NCBI GenBank assembly: GCA_026874595.1
Contig: CM049319.1
Coordinates: 627,501-691,500 of the forward strand
Direction: 5' to 3'
From: Sipunculus nudus
Lineage: Eukaryota > Annelida > Sipuncula > Golfingiida > Sipunculidae
Length of the DNA: 64,000 nucleotides
In this document: piece after piece, positions 25,601-39,484 of the stretch
Numbering within the stretch: position 1 is the stretch's first letter
Layout: each line of letters starts with the position of its first letter
Translations under genes and position numbers: made by a program
The notes under the pieces: generated by a model
What the model saw: the letters and a program-made list of their open reading frames with translations, nothing else
What the model was told of the DNA's origin: nothing
Databases searched by the model: none

Positions 25601-27581
25601 TTACTAAGGCCACACATTAAAACACGCCAATACAGTCTGCACTGTTACGGTGTTGAATATATTACTAAGGATACACAATTAAACACGCCAATACAGTCTG
25701 CACTGATATTGGGTTGAATATATTATTAAGGCCACACATTAAAACACGCAACTACTGTCTACAATGTAATGATTTTGGATATATAACTAAGGTCACACAA
25801 CAGAACACGTCACTACGGTCTATCGAAGACGACACAACAAAACACGCCTCTACAGTCTTAACTGTTATGATGTTGGATATATTATTAAGGCCACACATTG
25901 AAACACGCCAATTCAGTCTGCACTGATATGGGGTTTAATATATTACTAAGGCCACACATTAAAACACGCCAATACAGTCTGAACTGTTACGGTGTTGAAT
26001 ATATTACTAAGGATACACAATTAAACACGCCAATACAGTCTGCACTGATATTGGGTTGAATATATTATTAAGGCCACACATTAAAACACGCAACTACTGT
26101 CTACAATGTAATGATTTTGGATATATAACTAAGGTCACACAACAGAACACGTCACTACGGTCTATCGAAGACGACACAACAAAACACGCCTCTACAGTCT
26201 TAACTGTTATGATGTTGGATATATTATTAAGGCCACACATTGAAACACGCCAATACAGTCTGCACTGTTACGGTGTTGAATATATTACTAAGGATACACA
26301 ATTAAACACGCCAATACAGTCTGCACTGATATTGGGTTGAATATATTATTAAGGCCACACATTAAAACACGCAACTACTGTCTACAATGTAATGATTTTG
26401 GATATATAACTAAGGTCACACAACAGAACACGTCACTACGGTCTATCGAAGACGACACAACAAAACACGCCTCTACAGTCTTAACTGTTATGATGTTGGA
26501 TATATTATTAAGGCCACACATTGAAACACGCCAATACAGTCTGCACTGTTACGGTGTTGAATATATTACTAAGGATACACAATTAAACACGCCAATACAG
26601 TCTGCACTGATATTGGGTTGAATATATTATTAAGGCCACACATTAAAACACGCAACTACTGTCTACAATGTAATGATTTTGGATATATAACTAAGGTCAC
26701 ACAACAGAACACGTCACTACGGTCTATCGAAGACGACACAACAAAACACGCCTCTACAGTCTTAACTGTTATGATGTTGGATATATTATTAAGGCCACAC
26801 ATTGAAACACGCCAATACAGTCTGCACTGATATGGGGTTAAATATATTACTAAGGCCACACATTAAAACACGCCAATACAGTCTGCACTGTTACGGTGTT
26901 GAATATATTACTAAGGATACACAATTAAACACGCCAATCAGTCTGCACTGATACTGGGTTGAATATATTATTAAGGCCACACATTAAAACACGCAACTAC
27001 TATCTACAATGTAATGATTTTGGATATATAACTAAGGTCACACAACAGAACACGTCACTACGGTCTATCGAAGACGACACAACAAAACACGCCTCTACAG
27101 TCTTAACTGTTATGATGTTGGATATATTATTAAGGCCACACATTGAAACACGCCAATACAGTCTGCACTGATATGGGGTTAAATATATTACTAAGGCCAC
27201 ACATTAAAACACGCCAATACAGTATGCACTGTTACGGTGTTGAATATATTACTAAGGATACACAATTAAACACGCCAATACAGTCTGCACTGATATTGGG
27301 TTGAATATATTATTAAGGCCACACATTAAAACACGCAACTACTGTCTACAATGTAATGATTTTGGATATATAACTAAGGTCACACAACAGAACACGTCAC
27401 TACGGTCTATCGAAGACGACACAACAAAACACGCCTCTACAGTCTTAACTGTTATGATGTTGGATATATTATTAAGGCCACACATTGAAACACGCCAATA
27501 CAGTCTGCACTGTTACGGTGTTGAATATATTACTAAGGATACACAATTAAACACGCCAATACAGTCTGCACTGATATTGGG
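22699..27581. repeat. 16-element segment with relatives upstream and downstream
   Basis: Elements: 22699 (122), 22821 (342), 23163 (281), 23444 (342), 23786 (342), 24128 (280), 24408 (341), 24749 (342), 25091 (281), 25372 (342), 25714 (342), 26056 (281), 26337 (281), 26618 (341), 26959 (342), 27301 (281). From 23163 on, the order equals that from 9133 on (offset 14,030). The 1-bp difference in the preceding unit (341 at 8792, 342 at 22821) shifts the offset upstream. Copy-specific variants include ACACAAATAAAC near 23405, AAGATCACAC near 23520, AAGGAAACAC near 24706 and GAACTG near 25981. Confidence 0.93.
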
Positions 27582-28264
27582 TTGAATATATTATTAAGGC
27601 CACACATTAAAACACGCAACTACTGTCTACAATGTAATGATTTTGGATATATAACTAAGGTCACACAACAGAACACGTCACTACGGTCTATCGAAGACGA
27701 CACAACAAAACACGCCTCTACAGTCTTAACTGTTATGATGTTGGATATATTATTAAGGCCACACATTGAAACACGCCAATACAGTCTGCACTGATATGGG
27801 GTTAAATATATTACTAAGGCCACACATTAAAACACGCCAATACAGTCTGCACTGTTACGGTGTTGAATATATTACTAAGGATACACAATTGAACACGCCA
27901 ATCAGTCTGCACTGATATTGGGTTGAATATATTATTAAGGCCACACATTAAAACACGCAACTACTATCTACAATGTAATGATTTTGGATATATAACTAAG
28001 GTCACACAACAGAACACGTCACTACGGTCTATCGAAGAAGACACAACAAAACACGCCTCTACAGTCTTAACTGTTATGATGTTGGATATATTATTAAGGC
28101 CACACATTGAAACACGCCAATACAGTCTGCACTGATATGGGGTTAAATATATTACTAAGGCCACACATTAAAACACGCCAATACAGTATGCACTGTTACG
28201 GTGTTGAATATATTACTAAGGATACACAATTAAACACGCCAATACAGTCTGCACTGATATTGGG
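27582..28264. repeat. Two-unit segment repeating the 12588-13270 type
   Basis: Units 27582 (341, E with CAATTGAAC and CCAATCAG) and 27923 (342, A with ACTATCTAC, B1 with GAAGAAGAC) match 12588 and 12929 at offset 14,994 better than they match their immediate neighbours 26618 and 26959. With 27301 they form a 964-bp group (281+341+342) that follows a related group starting at 26337. Confidence 0.9.
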
Positions 28265-30596
28265 TTGAATATATTATTAAGGCCACACATTAAAACACGC
28301 AACTACTGTCTACAATGTAATGATTTTGGATATATAACTAAGGTCACACAACAGAACACGTCACTACGGTCTATCGAAGACGACACAACAAAACACGCCT
28401 CTACAGTCTTAACTGTTATGATGTTGGATATATTATTAAGGCCACACATTGAAACACGCCAATACAGTCTGCACTGATATGGGGTTAAATATATTACTAA
28501 GGCCACACATTAAAACACGCCAATACAGTCTGCACTGTTACGGTGTTGAATATATTACTAAGGATACACAATTAAACACGCCAATACAGTCTGCACTGAT
28601 ATTGGGTTGAATATATTATTAAGGCCACACATTAAAACACGCCAATACAGTCTGCACTGTTACGGTGTTGAATATATTACTAAGGATACACAATTAAACA
28701 CGCCAATACAGTCTGCACTGATATTGGGTTGAATATATTATTAAGGCCACACATTAAAATACGCAACTACTGTCTACAATGAAATGATTTTGGATATATA
28801 ACTAAGGTCACACAACAGAACACGTCACTACGGTCTATCGAAGACGACACAACAAAACACGCCTCTACAGTCTTAACTGTTATGATGTTGGATATATTAT
28901 TAAGGCCACACATTGAAACACGCCAATACAGTCTGCACTGATATGGGGTTAAATATATTACTAAGGCCACACATTAAAACACGCCAATACAGTCTGCACT
29001 GTTACGGTGTTGAATATATTACTAAGGATACACAATTAAACACGCCAATACAGTCTGCACTGATATTGGGTTGAATATATTATTAAGGCCACACATTAAA
29101 ACACGCAACTACTGTCTACAATGTAATGATTTTGGATATATAACTAAGGTCACACAACAGAACACGTCACTACGGTCTATCGAAGACGACACAACAAAAC
29201 ACGCCTCTACAGTCTTAACTGTTATGATGTTGGATATATTATTAAGGCCACACATTGAAACACGCCAATACAGTCTGCACTGATATGGGGTTAAATATAT
29301 TACTAAGGCCACACATTAAAACACGCCAATACAGTCTGCACTGTTACGGTGTTGAATATATTACTAAGGATACACAATTAAACACGCCAATCAGTCTGCA
29401 CTGATATTGGGTTGAATATATTATTAAGGCCACACATTAAAACACGCAACTACTGTCTACAATGTAATGATTTTGGATATATAACTAAGGTCACACAACA
29501 GAACACGTCACTACGGTCTATCGAAGACGACACAACAAAACACGCCTCTACAGTCTTAACTGTTATGATGTTGGATATATTATTAAGGCCACACATTGAA
29601 ACACGCCAATACAGTCTGCACTGATATGGGGTTAAATATATTACTAAGGCCACACATTAAAACACGCCAATACAGTATGCACTGTTACGGTGTTGAATAT
29701 ATTACTAAGGATACACAATTAAACACGCCAATACAGTCTGCACTGATATTGGGTTGAATATATTATTAAGGCCACACATTAAAACACGCAACTACTGTCT
29801 ACAATGTAATGATTTTGGATATATAACTAAGGTCACACAACAGAACACGTCACTACGGTCTATCGAAGACGACACAACAAAACACGCCTCTACAGTCTTA
29901 ACTGTTATGATGTTGGATATATTATTAAGGCCACACATTGAAACACGCCAATACAGTCTGCACTGTTACGGTGTTGAATATATTACTAAGGATACACAAT
30001 TAAACACGCCAATACAGTCTGCACTGATATTGGGTTGAATATATTATTAAGGCCACACATTAAAACACGCAACTACTGTCTACAATGTAATGATTTTGGA
30101 TATATAACTAAGGTCACACAACAGAACACGTCACTACGGTCTATCGAAGACGACACAACAAAACACGCCTCTACAGTCTTAACTGTTATGATGTTGGATA
30201 TATTATTAAGGCCACACATTGAAACACGCCAATACAGTCTGCACTGTTACGGTGTTGAATATATTACTAAGGATACACAATTAAACACGCCAATACAGTC
30301 TGCACTGATATTGGGTTGAATATATTATTAAGGCCACACATTAAAACACGCAACTACTGTCTACAATGTAATGATTTTGGATATATAACTAAGGTCACAC
30401 AACAGAACACGTCACTACGGTCTATCGAAGACGACACAACAAAACACGCCTCTACAGTCTTAACTGTTATGATGTTGGATATATTATTAAGGCCACACAT
30501 TGAAACACGCCAATACAGTCTGCACTGTTACGGTGTTGAATATATTACTAAGGATACACAATTAAACACGCCAATACAGTCTGCACTGATATTGGG
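28265..30596. repeat. 2,332-type block, copy 3
   Basis: Units: 28265 (342), 28607 (122), 28729 (342), 29071 (341), 29412 (342, CAGTATGCACTG), 29754 (281), 30035 (281), 30316 (281). This is the same cycle as at 13833, read from its long unit. It is followed directly by another copy. Confidence 0.95.
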
Positions 30597-32928
30597 TTGA
30601 ATATATTATTAAGGCCACACATTAAAACACGCAACTACTGTCTACAATGTAATGATTTTGGATATATAACTAAGGTCACACAACAGAACACGTCACTACG
30701 GTCTATCGAAGACGACACAACAAAACACGCCTCTACAGTCTTAACTGTTATGATGTTGGATATATTATTAAGGCCACACATTGAAACACGCCAATACAGT
30801 CTGCACTGATATGGGGTTAAATATATTACTAAGGCCACACATTAAAACACGCCAATACAGTCTGCACTGTTACGGTGTTGAATATATTACTAAGGATACA
30901 CAATTAAACACGCCAATACAGTCTGCACTGATATTGGGTTGAATATATTATTAAGGCCACACATTAAAACACGCCAATACAGTCTGCACTGTTACGGTGT
31001 TGAATATATTACTAAGGATACACAATTAAACACGCCAATACAGTCTGCACTGATATTGGGTTGAATATATTATTAAGGCCACACATTAAAATACGCAACT
31101 ACTGTCTACAATGAAATGATTTTGGATATATAACTAAGGTCACACAACAGAACACGTCACTACGGTCTATCGAAGACGACACAACAAAACACGCCTCTAC
31201 AGTCTTAACTGTTATGATGTTGGATATATTATTAAGGCCACACATTGAAACACGCCAATACAGTCTGCACTGATATGGGGTTAAATATATTACTAAGGCC
31301 ACACATTAAAACACGCCAATACAGTCTGCACTGTTACGGTGTTGAATATATTACTAAGGATACACAATTAAACACGCCAATACAGTCTGCACTGATATTG
31401 GGTTGAATATATTATTAAGGCCACACATTAAAACACGCAACTACTGTCTACAATGTAATGATTTTGGATATATAACTAAGGTCACACAACAGAACACGTC
31501 ACTACGGTCTATCGAAGACGACACAACAAAACACGCCTCTACAGTCTTAACTGTTATGATGTTGGATATATTATTAAGGCCACACATTGAAACACGCCAA
31601 TACAGTCTGCACTGATATGGGGTTAAATATATTACTAAGGCCACACATTAAAACACGCCAATACAGTCTGCACTGTTACGGTGTTGAATATATTACTAAG
31701 GATACACAATTAAACACGCCAATCAGTCTGCACTGATATTGGGTTGAATATATTATTAAGGCCACACATTAAAACACGCAACTACTGTCTACAATGTAAT
31801 GATTTTGGATATATAACTAAGGTCACACAACAGAACACGTCACTACGGTCTATCGAAGACGACACAACAAAACACGCCTCTACAGTCTTAACTGTTATGA
31901 TGTTGGATATATTATTAAGGCCACACATTGAAACACGCCAATACAGTCTGCACTGATATGGGGTTAAATATATTACTAAGGCCACACATTAAAACACGCC
32001 AATACAGTATGCACTGTTACGGTGTTGAATATATTACTAAGGATACACAATTAAACACGCCAATACAGTCTGCACTGATATTGGGTTGAATATATTATTA
32101 AGGCCACACATTAAAACACGCAACTACTGTCTACAATGTAATGATTTTGGATATATAACTAAGGTCACACAACAGAACACGTCACTACGGTCTATCGAAG
32201 ACGACACAACAAAACACGCCTCTACAGTCTTAACTGTTATGATGTTGGATATATTATTAAGGCCACACATTGAAACACGCCAATACAGTCTGCACTGTTA
32301 CGGTGTTGAATATATTACTAAGGATACACAATTAAACACGCCAATACAGTCTGCACTGATATTGGGTTGAATATATTATTAAGGCCACACATTAAAACAC
32401 GCAACTACTGTCTACAATGTAATGATTTTGGATATATAACTAAGGTCACACAACAGAACACGTCACTACGGTCTATCGAAGACGACACAACAAAACACGC
32501 CTCTACAGTCTTAACTGTTATGATGTTGGATATATTATTAAGGCCACACATTGAAACACGCCAATACAGTCTGCACTGTTACGGTGTTGAATATATTACT
32601 AAGGATACACAATTAAACACGCCAATACAGTCTGCACTGATATTGGGTTGAATATATTATTAAGGCCACACATTAAAACACGCAACTACTGTCTACAATG
32701 TAATGATTTTGGATATATAACTAAGGTCACACAACAGAACACGTCACTACGGTCTATCGAAGACGACACAACAAAACACGCCTCTACAGTCTTAACTGTT
32801 ATGATGTTGGATATATTATTAAGGCCACACATTGAAACACGCCAATACAGTCTGCACTGTTACGGTGTTGAATATATTACTAAGGATACACAATTAAACA
32901 CGCCAATACAGTCTGCACTGATATTGGG
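30597..32928. repeat. 2,332-type block, copy 4
   Basis: Units: 30597 (342), 30939 (122), 31061 (342), 31403 (341), 31744 (342), 32086 (281), 32367 (281), 32648 (281). Lengths and variants match the preceding block. Confidence 0.95.
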
Positions 32929-35663
32929 TTGAATATATTATTAAGGCCACACATTAAAACACGCAACTACTGTCTACAATGTAATGATTTTGGATATATA
33001 ACTAAGGTCACACAACAGAACACGTCACTACGGTCTATCGAAGACGACACAACAAAACACGCCTCTACAGTCTTAACTGTTATGATGTTGGATATATTAT
33101 TAAGGCCACACATTGAAACACGCCAATACAGTCTGCACTGATATGGGGTTAAATATATTACTACGGCCACACATTAAAACACGCCAATACAGTCTGCACT
33201 GTTACGGTGTTGAATATATTACTAAGGATACACAATTAAACACGCCAATACAGTCTGCACTGATATTGGGTTGAATATATTATTAAGGCCACACATTAAA
33301 ACACGCCAATACAGTCTGCACTGTTACGGTGTTGAATATATTACTAAGGATACACAATTAAACACGCCAATACAGTCTGCACTGATATTGGGTTGAATAT
33401 ATTATTAAGGCCACACATTAAAATACGCAACTACTGTCTACAATGAAATGATTTTGGATATATAACTAAGGTCACACAACAGAACACGTCACTACGGTCT
33501 ATCGAAGACGACACAACAAAACACGCCTCTACAGTCTTAACTGTTATGATGTTGGATATATTATTAAGGCCACACATTGAAACACGCCAATACAGTCTGC
33601 ACTGATATGGGGTTAAATATATTACTAAGGCCACACATTAAAACACGCCAATACAGTCTGCACTGTTACGGTGTTGAATATATTACTAAGGATACACAAT
33701 TAAACACGCCAATACAGTCTGCACTGATATTGGGTTGAATATATTATTAAGGCCACACATTAAAACACGCAACTACTGTCTACAATGTAATGATTTTGGA
33801 TATATAACTAAGGTCACACAACAGAACACGTCACTACGGTCTATCGAAGACGACACAACAAAACACGCCTCTACAGTCTTAACTGTTATGATGTTGGATA
33901 TATTATTAAGGCCACACATTGAAACACGCCAATACAGTCTGCACTGATATGGGGTTAAATATATTACTAAGGCCACACATTAAAACACGCCAATACAGTC
34001 TGCACTGTTACGGTGTTGAATATATTACTAAGGATACACAATTAAACACGCCAATCAGTCTGCACTGATATTGGGTTGAATATATTATTAAGGCCACACA
34101 TTAAAACACGCAACTACTGTCTACAATGTAATGATTTTGGATATATAACTAAGGTCACACAACAGAACACGTCACTACGGTCTATCGAAGACGACACAAC
34201 AAAACACGCCTCTACAGTCTTAACTGTTATGATGTTGGATATATTATTAAGGCCACACATTGAAACACGCCAATACAGTCTGCACTGATATGGGGTTAAA
34301 TATATTACTAAGGCCACACATTAAAACACGCCAATACAGTATGCACTGTTACGGTGTTGAATATATTACTAAGGATACACAATTAAACACGCCAATACAG
34401 TCTGCACTGATATTGGGTTGAATATATTATTAAGGCCACACATTAAAACACGCAACTACTGTCTACAATGTAATGATTTTGGATATATAACTAAGGTCAC
34501 ACAACAGAACACGTCACTACGGTCTATCGAAGACGACACAACAAAACACGCCTCTACAGTCTTAACTGTTATGATGTTGGATATATTATTAAGGCCACAC
34601 ATTGAAACACGCCAATACAGTCTGCACTGTTACGGTGTTGAATATATTACTAAGGATACACAATTAAACACGCCAATACAGTCTGCACTGATATTGGGTT
34701 GAATATATTATTAAGGCCACACATTAAAACACGCAACTACTGTCTACAATGTAATGATTTTGGATATATAACTAAGGTCACACAACAGAACACGTCACTA
34801 CGGTCTATCGAAGACGACACAACAAAACACGCCTCTACAGTCTTAACTGTTATGATGTTGGATATATTATTAAGGCCACACATTGAAACACGCCAATACA
34901 GTCTGCACTGATATGAGGTTAAATATATTACTAAGGCCACACATTAAAACACGCCAATACAGTCTGCACTGTTACGGTGTTGAATATATTACTAAGGATA
35001 CACAATTAAACACGCCAATACAGTCTGCACTGATATTGGGTTGAATATATTATTAAGGCCACACATTAAAACACGCAACTACTGTCTACAATGTAATGAT
35101 TTTGGATATATAACTAAGGTCACACAACAGAACACGTCACTACGGTCTATCGAAGACGACACAACAAAACACGCCTCTACAGTCTTAACTGTTATGATGT
35201 TGGATATATTATTAAGGCCACACATTGAAACACGCCAATACAGTCTGCACTGATATGGGGTTAAATATATTACTAAGGCCACACATTAAAACACGCCAAT
35301 ACAGTCTGCACTGTTACGGTGTTGAATATATTACTAAGGATACACAATTAAACACGCCAATACAGTCTGCACTGATATTGGGTTGAATATATTATTAAGG
35401 CCACACATTAAAACACGCAACTACTGTCTACAATGTAATGATTTTGGATATATAACTAAGGTCACACAACAGAACACGTCACTACGGTCTATCGAAGACG
35501 ACACAACAAAACACGCCTCTACAGTCTTAACTGTTATGATGTTGGATATATTATTAAGGCCACACATTGAAACACGCCAATACAGTCTGCACTGTTACGG
35601 TGTTGAATATATTACTAAGGATACACAATTAAACACGCCAATACAGTCTGCACTGATATTGGG
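32929..35663. repeat. 2,332-type block, copy 5, running into the segment-17935 type
   Basis: Units: 32929 (342, private D variant ACTACGGCC near 33162), 33271 (122), 33393 (342), 33735 (341), 34076 (342), 34418 (281), 34699 (342, C ending GATATGAGG), 35041 (342) and 35383 (281). From 33271 the order equals 16507-18899 (offset 16,764), so this block exits the cassette cycle the same way as the one at 16507. It is cut at 35663 by a junction. Confidence 0.93.
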
Positions 35664-35724
35664 TTGAATATATTACTAAGGATACACAATTAAACACGCC
35701 AATACAGTCTGCACTGATATTGGG
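35383..35724 (+). repeat. Junction unit A-B-C/D-E-E
   Basis: A short unit (35383-35663) is followed by an extra E monomer (35664-35724) before the 122-bp dimer at 35725. E-E adjacency is seen nowhere else in the window. The left part matches 18619-18899; the right part matches 14114 onward. The switch is in phase within GTTGAATATATTA (35663-35675), which is common to the E/A and D/E boundaries. This is the left breakpoint of the 13,680-bp second copy. Confidence 0.93.
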
Positions 35725-37152
35725 TTGAATATATTATTAAGGCCACACATTAAAACACGCCAATACAGTCTGCACTGTTACGGTGTTGAATATATTACTA
35801 AGGATACACAATTAAACACGCCAATACAGTCTGCACTGATATTGGGTTGAATATATTATTAAGGCCACACATTAAAATACGCAACTACTGTCTACAATGA
35901 AATGATTTTGGATATATAACTAAGGTCACACAACAGAACACGTCACTACGGTCTATCGAAGACGACACAACAAAACACGCCTCTACAGTCTTAACTGTTA
36001 TGATGTTGGATATATTATTAAGGCCACACATTGAAACACGCCAATACAGTCTGCACTGATATGGGGTTAAATATATTACTAAGGCCACACATTAAAACAC
36101 GCCAATACAGTCTGCACTGTTACGGTGTTGAATATATTACTAAGGATACACAATTAAACACGCCAATACAGTCTGCACTGATATTGGGTTGAATATATTA
36201 TTAAGGCCACACATTAAAACACGCAACTACTGTCTACAATGTAATGATTTTGGATATATAACTAAGGTCACACAACAGAACACGTCACTACGGTCTATCG
36301 AAGACGACACAACAAAACACGCCTCTACAGTCTTAACTGTTATGATGTTGGATATATTATTAAGGCCACACATTGAAACACGCCAATACAGTCTGCACTG
36401 ATATGGGGTTAAATATATTACTAAGGCCACACATTAAAACACGCCAATACAGTCTGCACTGTTACGGTGTTGAATATATTACTAAGGATACACAATTAAA
36501 CACGCCAATCAGTCTGCACTGATATTGGGTTGAATATATTATTAAGGCCACACATTAAAACACGCAACTACTGTCTACAATGTAATGATTTTGGATATAT
36601 AACTAAGGTCACACAACAGAACACGTCACTACGGTCTATCGAAGACGACACAACAAAACACGCCTCTACAGTCTTAACTGTTATGATGTTGGATATATTA
36701 TTAAGGCCACACATTGAAACACGCCAATACAGTCTGCACTGATATGGGGTTAAATATATTACTAAGGCCACACATTAAAACACGCCAATACAGTATGCAC
36801 TGTTACGGTGTTGAATATATTACTAAGGATACACAATTAAACACGCCAATACAGTCTGCACTGATATTGGGTTGAATATATTATTAAGGCCACACATTAA
36901 AACACGCAACTACTGTCTACAATGTAATGATTTTGGATATATAACTAAGGTCACACAACAGAACACGTCACTACGGTCTATCGAAGACGACACAACAAAA
37001 CACGCCTCTACAGTCTTAACTGTTATGATGTTGGATATATTATTAAGGCCACACATTGAAACACGCCAATACAGTCTGCACTGTTACGGTGTTGAATATA
37101 TTACTAAGGATACACAATTAAACACGCCAATACAGTCTGCACTGATATTGGG

Positions 37153-39484
37153 TTGAATATATTATTAAGGCCACACATTAAAACACGCAACTACTGTCTA
37201 CAATGTAATGATTTTGGATATATAACTAAGGTCACACAACAGAACACGTCACTACGGTCTATCGAAGACGACACAACAAAACACGCCTCTACAGTCTTAA
37301 CTGTTATGATGTTGGATATATTATTAAGGCCACACATTGAAACACGCCAATACAGTCTGCACTGTTACGGTGTTGAATATATTACTAAGGATACACAATT
37401 AAACACGCCAATACAGTCTGCACTGATATTGGGTTGAATATATTATTAAGGCCACACATTAAAACACGCAACTACTGTCTACAATGTAATGATTTTGGAT
37501 ATATAACTAAGGTCACACAACAGAACACGTCACTACGGTCTATCGAAGACGACACAACAAAACACGCCTCTACAGTCTTAACTGTTATGATGTTGGATAT
37601 ATTATTAAGGCCACACATTGAAACACGCCAATACAGTCTGCACTGTTACGGTGTTGAATATATTACTAAGGATACACAATTAAACACGCCAATACAGTCT
37701 GCACTGATATTGGGTTGAATATATTATTAAGGCCACACATTAAAACACGCAACTACTGTCTACAATGTAATGATTTTGGATATATAACTAAGGTCACACA
37801 ACAGAACACGTCACTACGGTCTATCGAAGACGACACAACAAAACACGCCTCTACAGTCTTAACTGTTATGATGTTGGATATATTATTAAGGCCACACATT
37901 GAAACACGCCAATACAGTCTGCACTGATATGGGGTTAAATATATTACTAAGGCCACACATTAAAACACGCCAATACAGTCTGCACTGTTACGGTGTTGAA
38001 TATATTACTAAGGATACACAATTAAACACGCCAATACAGTCTGCACTGATATTGGGTTGAATATATTATTAAGGCCACACATTAAAACACGCCAATACAG
38101 TCTGCACTGTTACGGTGTTGAATATATTACTAAGGATACACAATTAAACACGCCAATACAGTCTGCACTGATATTGGGTTGAATATATTATTAAGGCCAC
38201 ACATTAAAATACGCAACTACTGTCTACAATGAAATGATTTTGGATATATAACTAAGGTCACACAACAGAACACGTCACTACGGTCTATCGAAGACGACAC
38301 AACAAAACACGCCTCTACAGTCTTAACTGTTATGATGTTGGATATATTATTAAGGCCACACATTGAAACACGCCAATACAGTCTGCACTGATATGGGGTT
38401 AAATATATTACTAAGGCCACACATTAAAACACGCCAATACAGTCTGCACTGTTACGGTGTTGAATATATTACTAAGGATACACAATTAAACACGCCAATA
38501 CAGTCTGCACTGATATTGGGTTGAATATATTATTAAGGCCACACATTAAAACACGCAACTACTGTCTACAATGTAATGATTTTGGATATATAACTAAGGT
38601 CACACAACAGAACACGTCACTACGGTCTATCGAAGACGACACAACAAAACACGCCTCTACAGTCTTAACTGTTATGATGTTGGATATATTATTAAGGCCA
38701 CACATTGAAACACGCCAATACAGTCTGCACTGATATGGGGTTAAATATATTACTAAGGCCACACATTAAAACACGCCAATACAGTCTGCACTGTTACGGT
38801 GTTGAATATATTACTAAGGATACACAATTAAACACGCCAATCAGTCTGCACTGATATTGGGTTGAATATATTATTAAGGCCACACATTAAAACACGCAAC
38901 TACTGTCTACAATGTAATGATTTTGGATATATAACTAAGGTCACACAACAGAACACGTCACTACGGTCTATCGAAGACGACACAACAAAACACGCCTCTA
39001 CAGTCTTAACTGTTATGATGTTGGATATATTATTAAGGCCACACATTGAAACACGCCAATACAGTCTGCACTGATATGGGGTTAAATATATTACTAAGGC
39101 CACACATTAAAACACGCCAATACAGTATGCACTGTTACGGTGTTGAATATATTACTAAGGATACACAATTAAACACGCCAATACAGTCTGCACTGATATT
39201 GGGTTGAATATATTATTAAGGCCACACATTAAAACACGCAACTACTGTCTACAATGTAATGATTTTGGATATATAACTAAGGTCACACAACAGAACACGT
39301 CACTACGGTCTATCGAAGACGACACAACAAAACACGCCTCTACAGTCTTAACTGTTATGATGTTGGATATATTATTAAGGCCACACATTGAAACACGCCA
39401 ATACAGTCTGCACTGTTACGGTGTTGAATATATTACTAAGGATACACAATTAAACACGCCAATACAGTCTGCACTGATATTGGG
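37153..39484. repeat. 2,332-bp block, copy 7
   Basis: Units: 37153 (281), 37434 (281), 37715 (342), 38057 (122), 38179 (342), 38521 (341), 38862 (342, CAGTATGCACTG), 39204 (281). It corresponds to 15603-17934. The preceding 35664-37152 is the incomplete copy 6, missing its left part because of the junction at 35664. Confidence 0.94.

Larger units (their letters stand above)
14114..27793. repeat. 13,680-bp superblock, copy 1 (partner at +21,550)
   Basis: Every unit start from 14175 to 27301 has a partner exactly 21,550 bp downstream with the same unit length. More than a dozen rare variants recur in order: GATATGAGG, ATTATTACGG, AAGGCAACAC, ACACGCCAC, CTCTAAAGTC, ACACCTCAC with ACACACCTC, ATATACTACTAAGG, GAACTGTTAC, AAGGCGACAC, AAGGAAACAC and GATACTGGG. 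The only difference I noticed is at 22908-22909 (CAAAGG here, CAACAG at 44458-44459). The left edge is the D/E boundary at 14114. The right edge is where C diverges after 27793. Confidence 0.93.
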
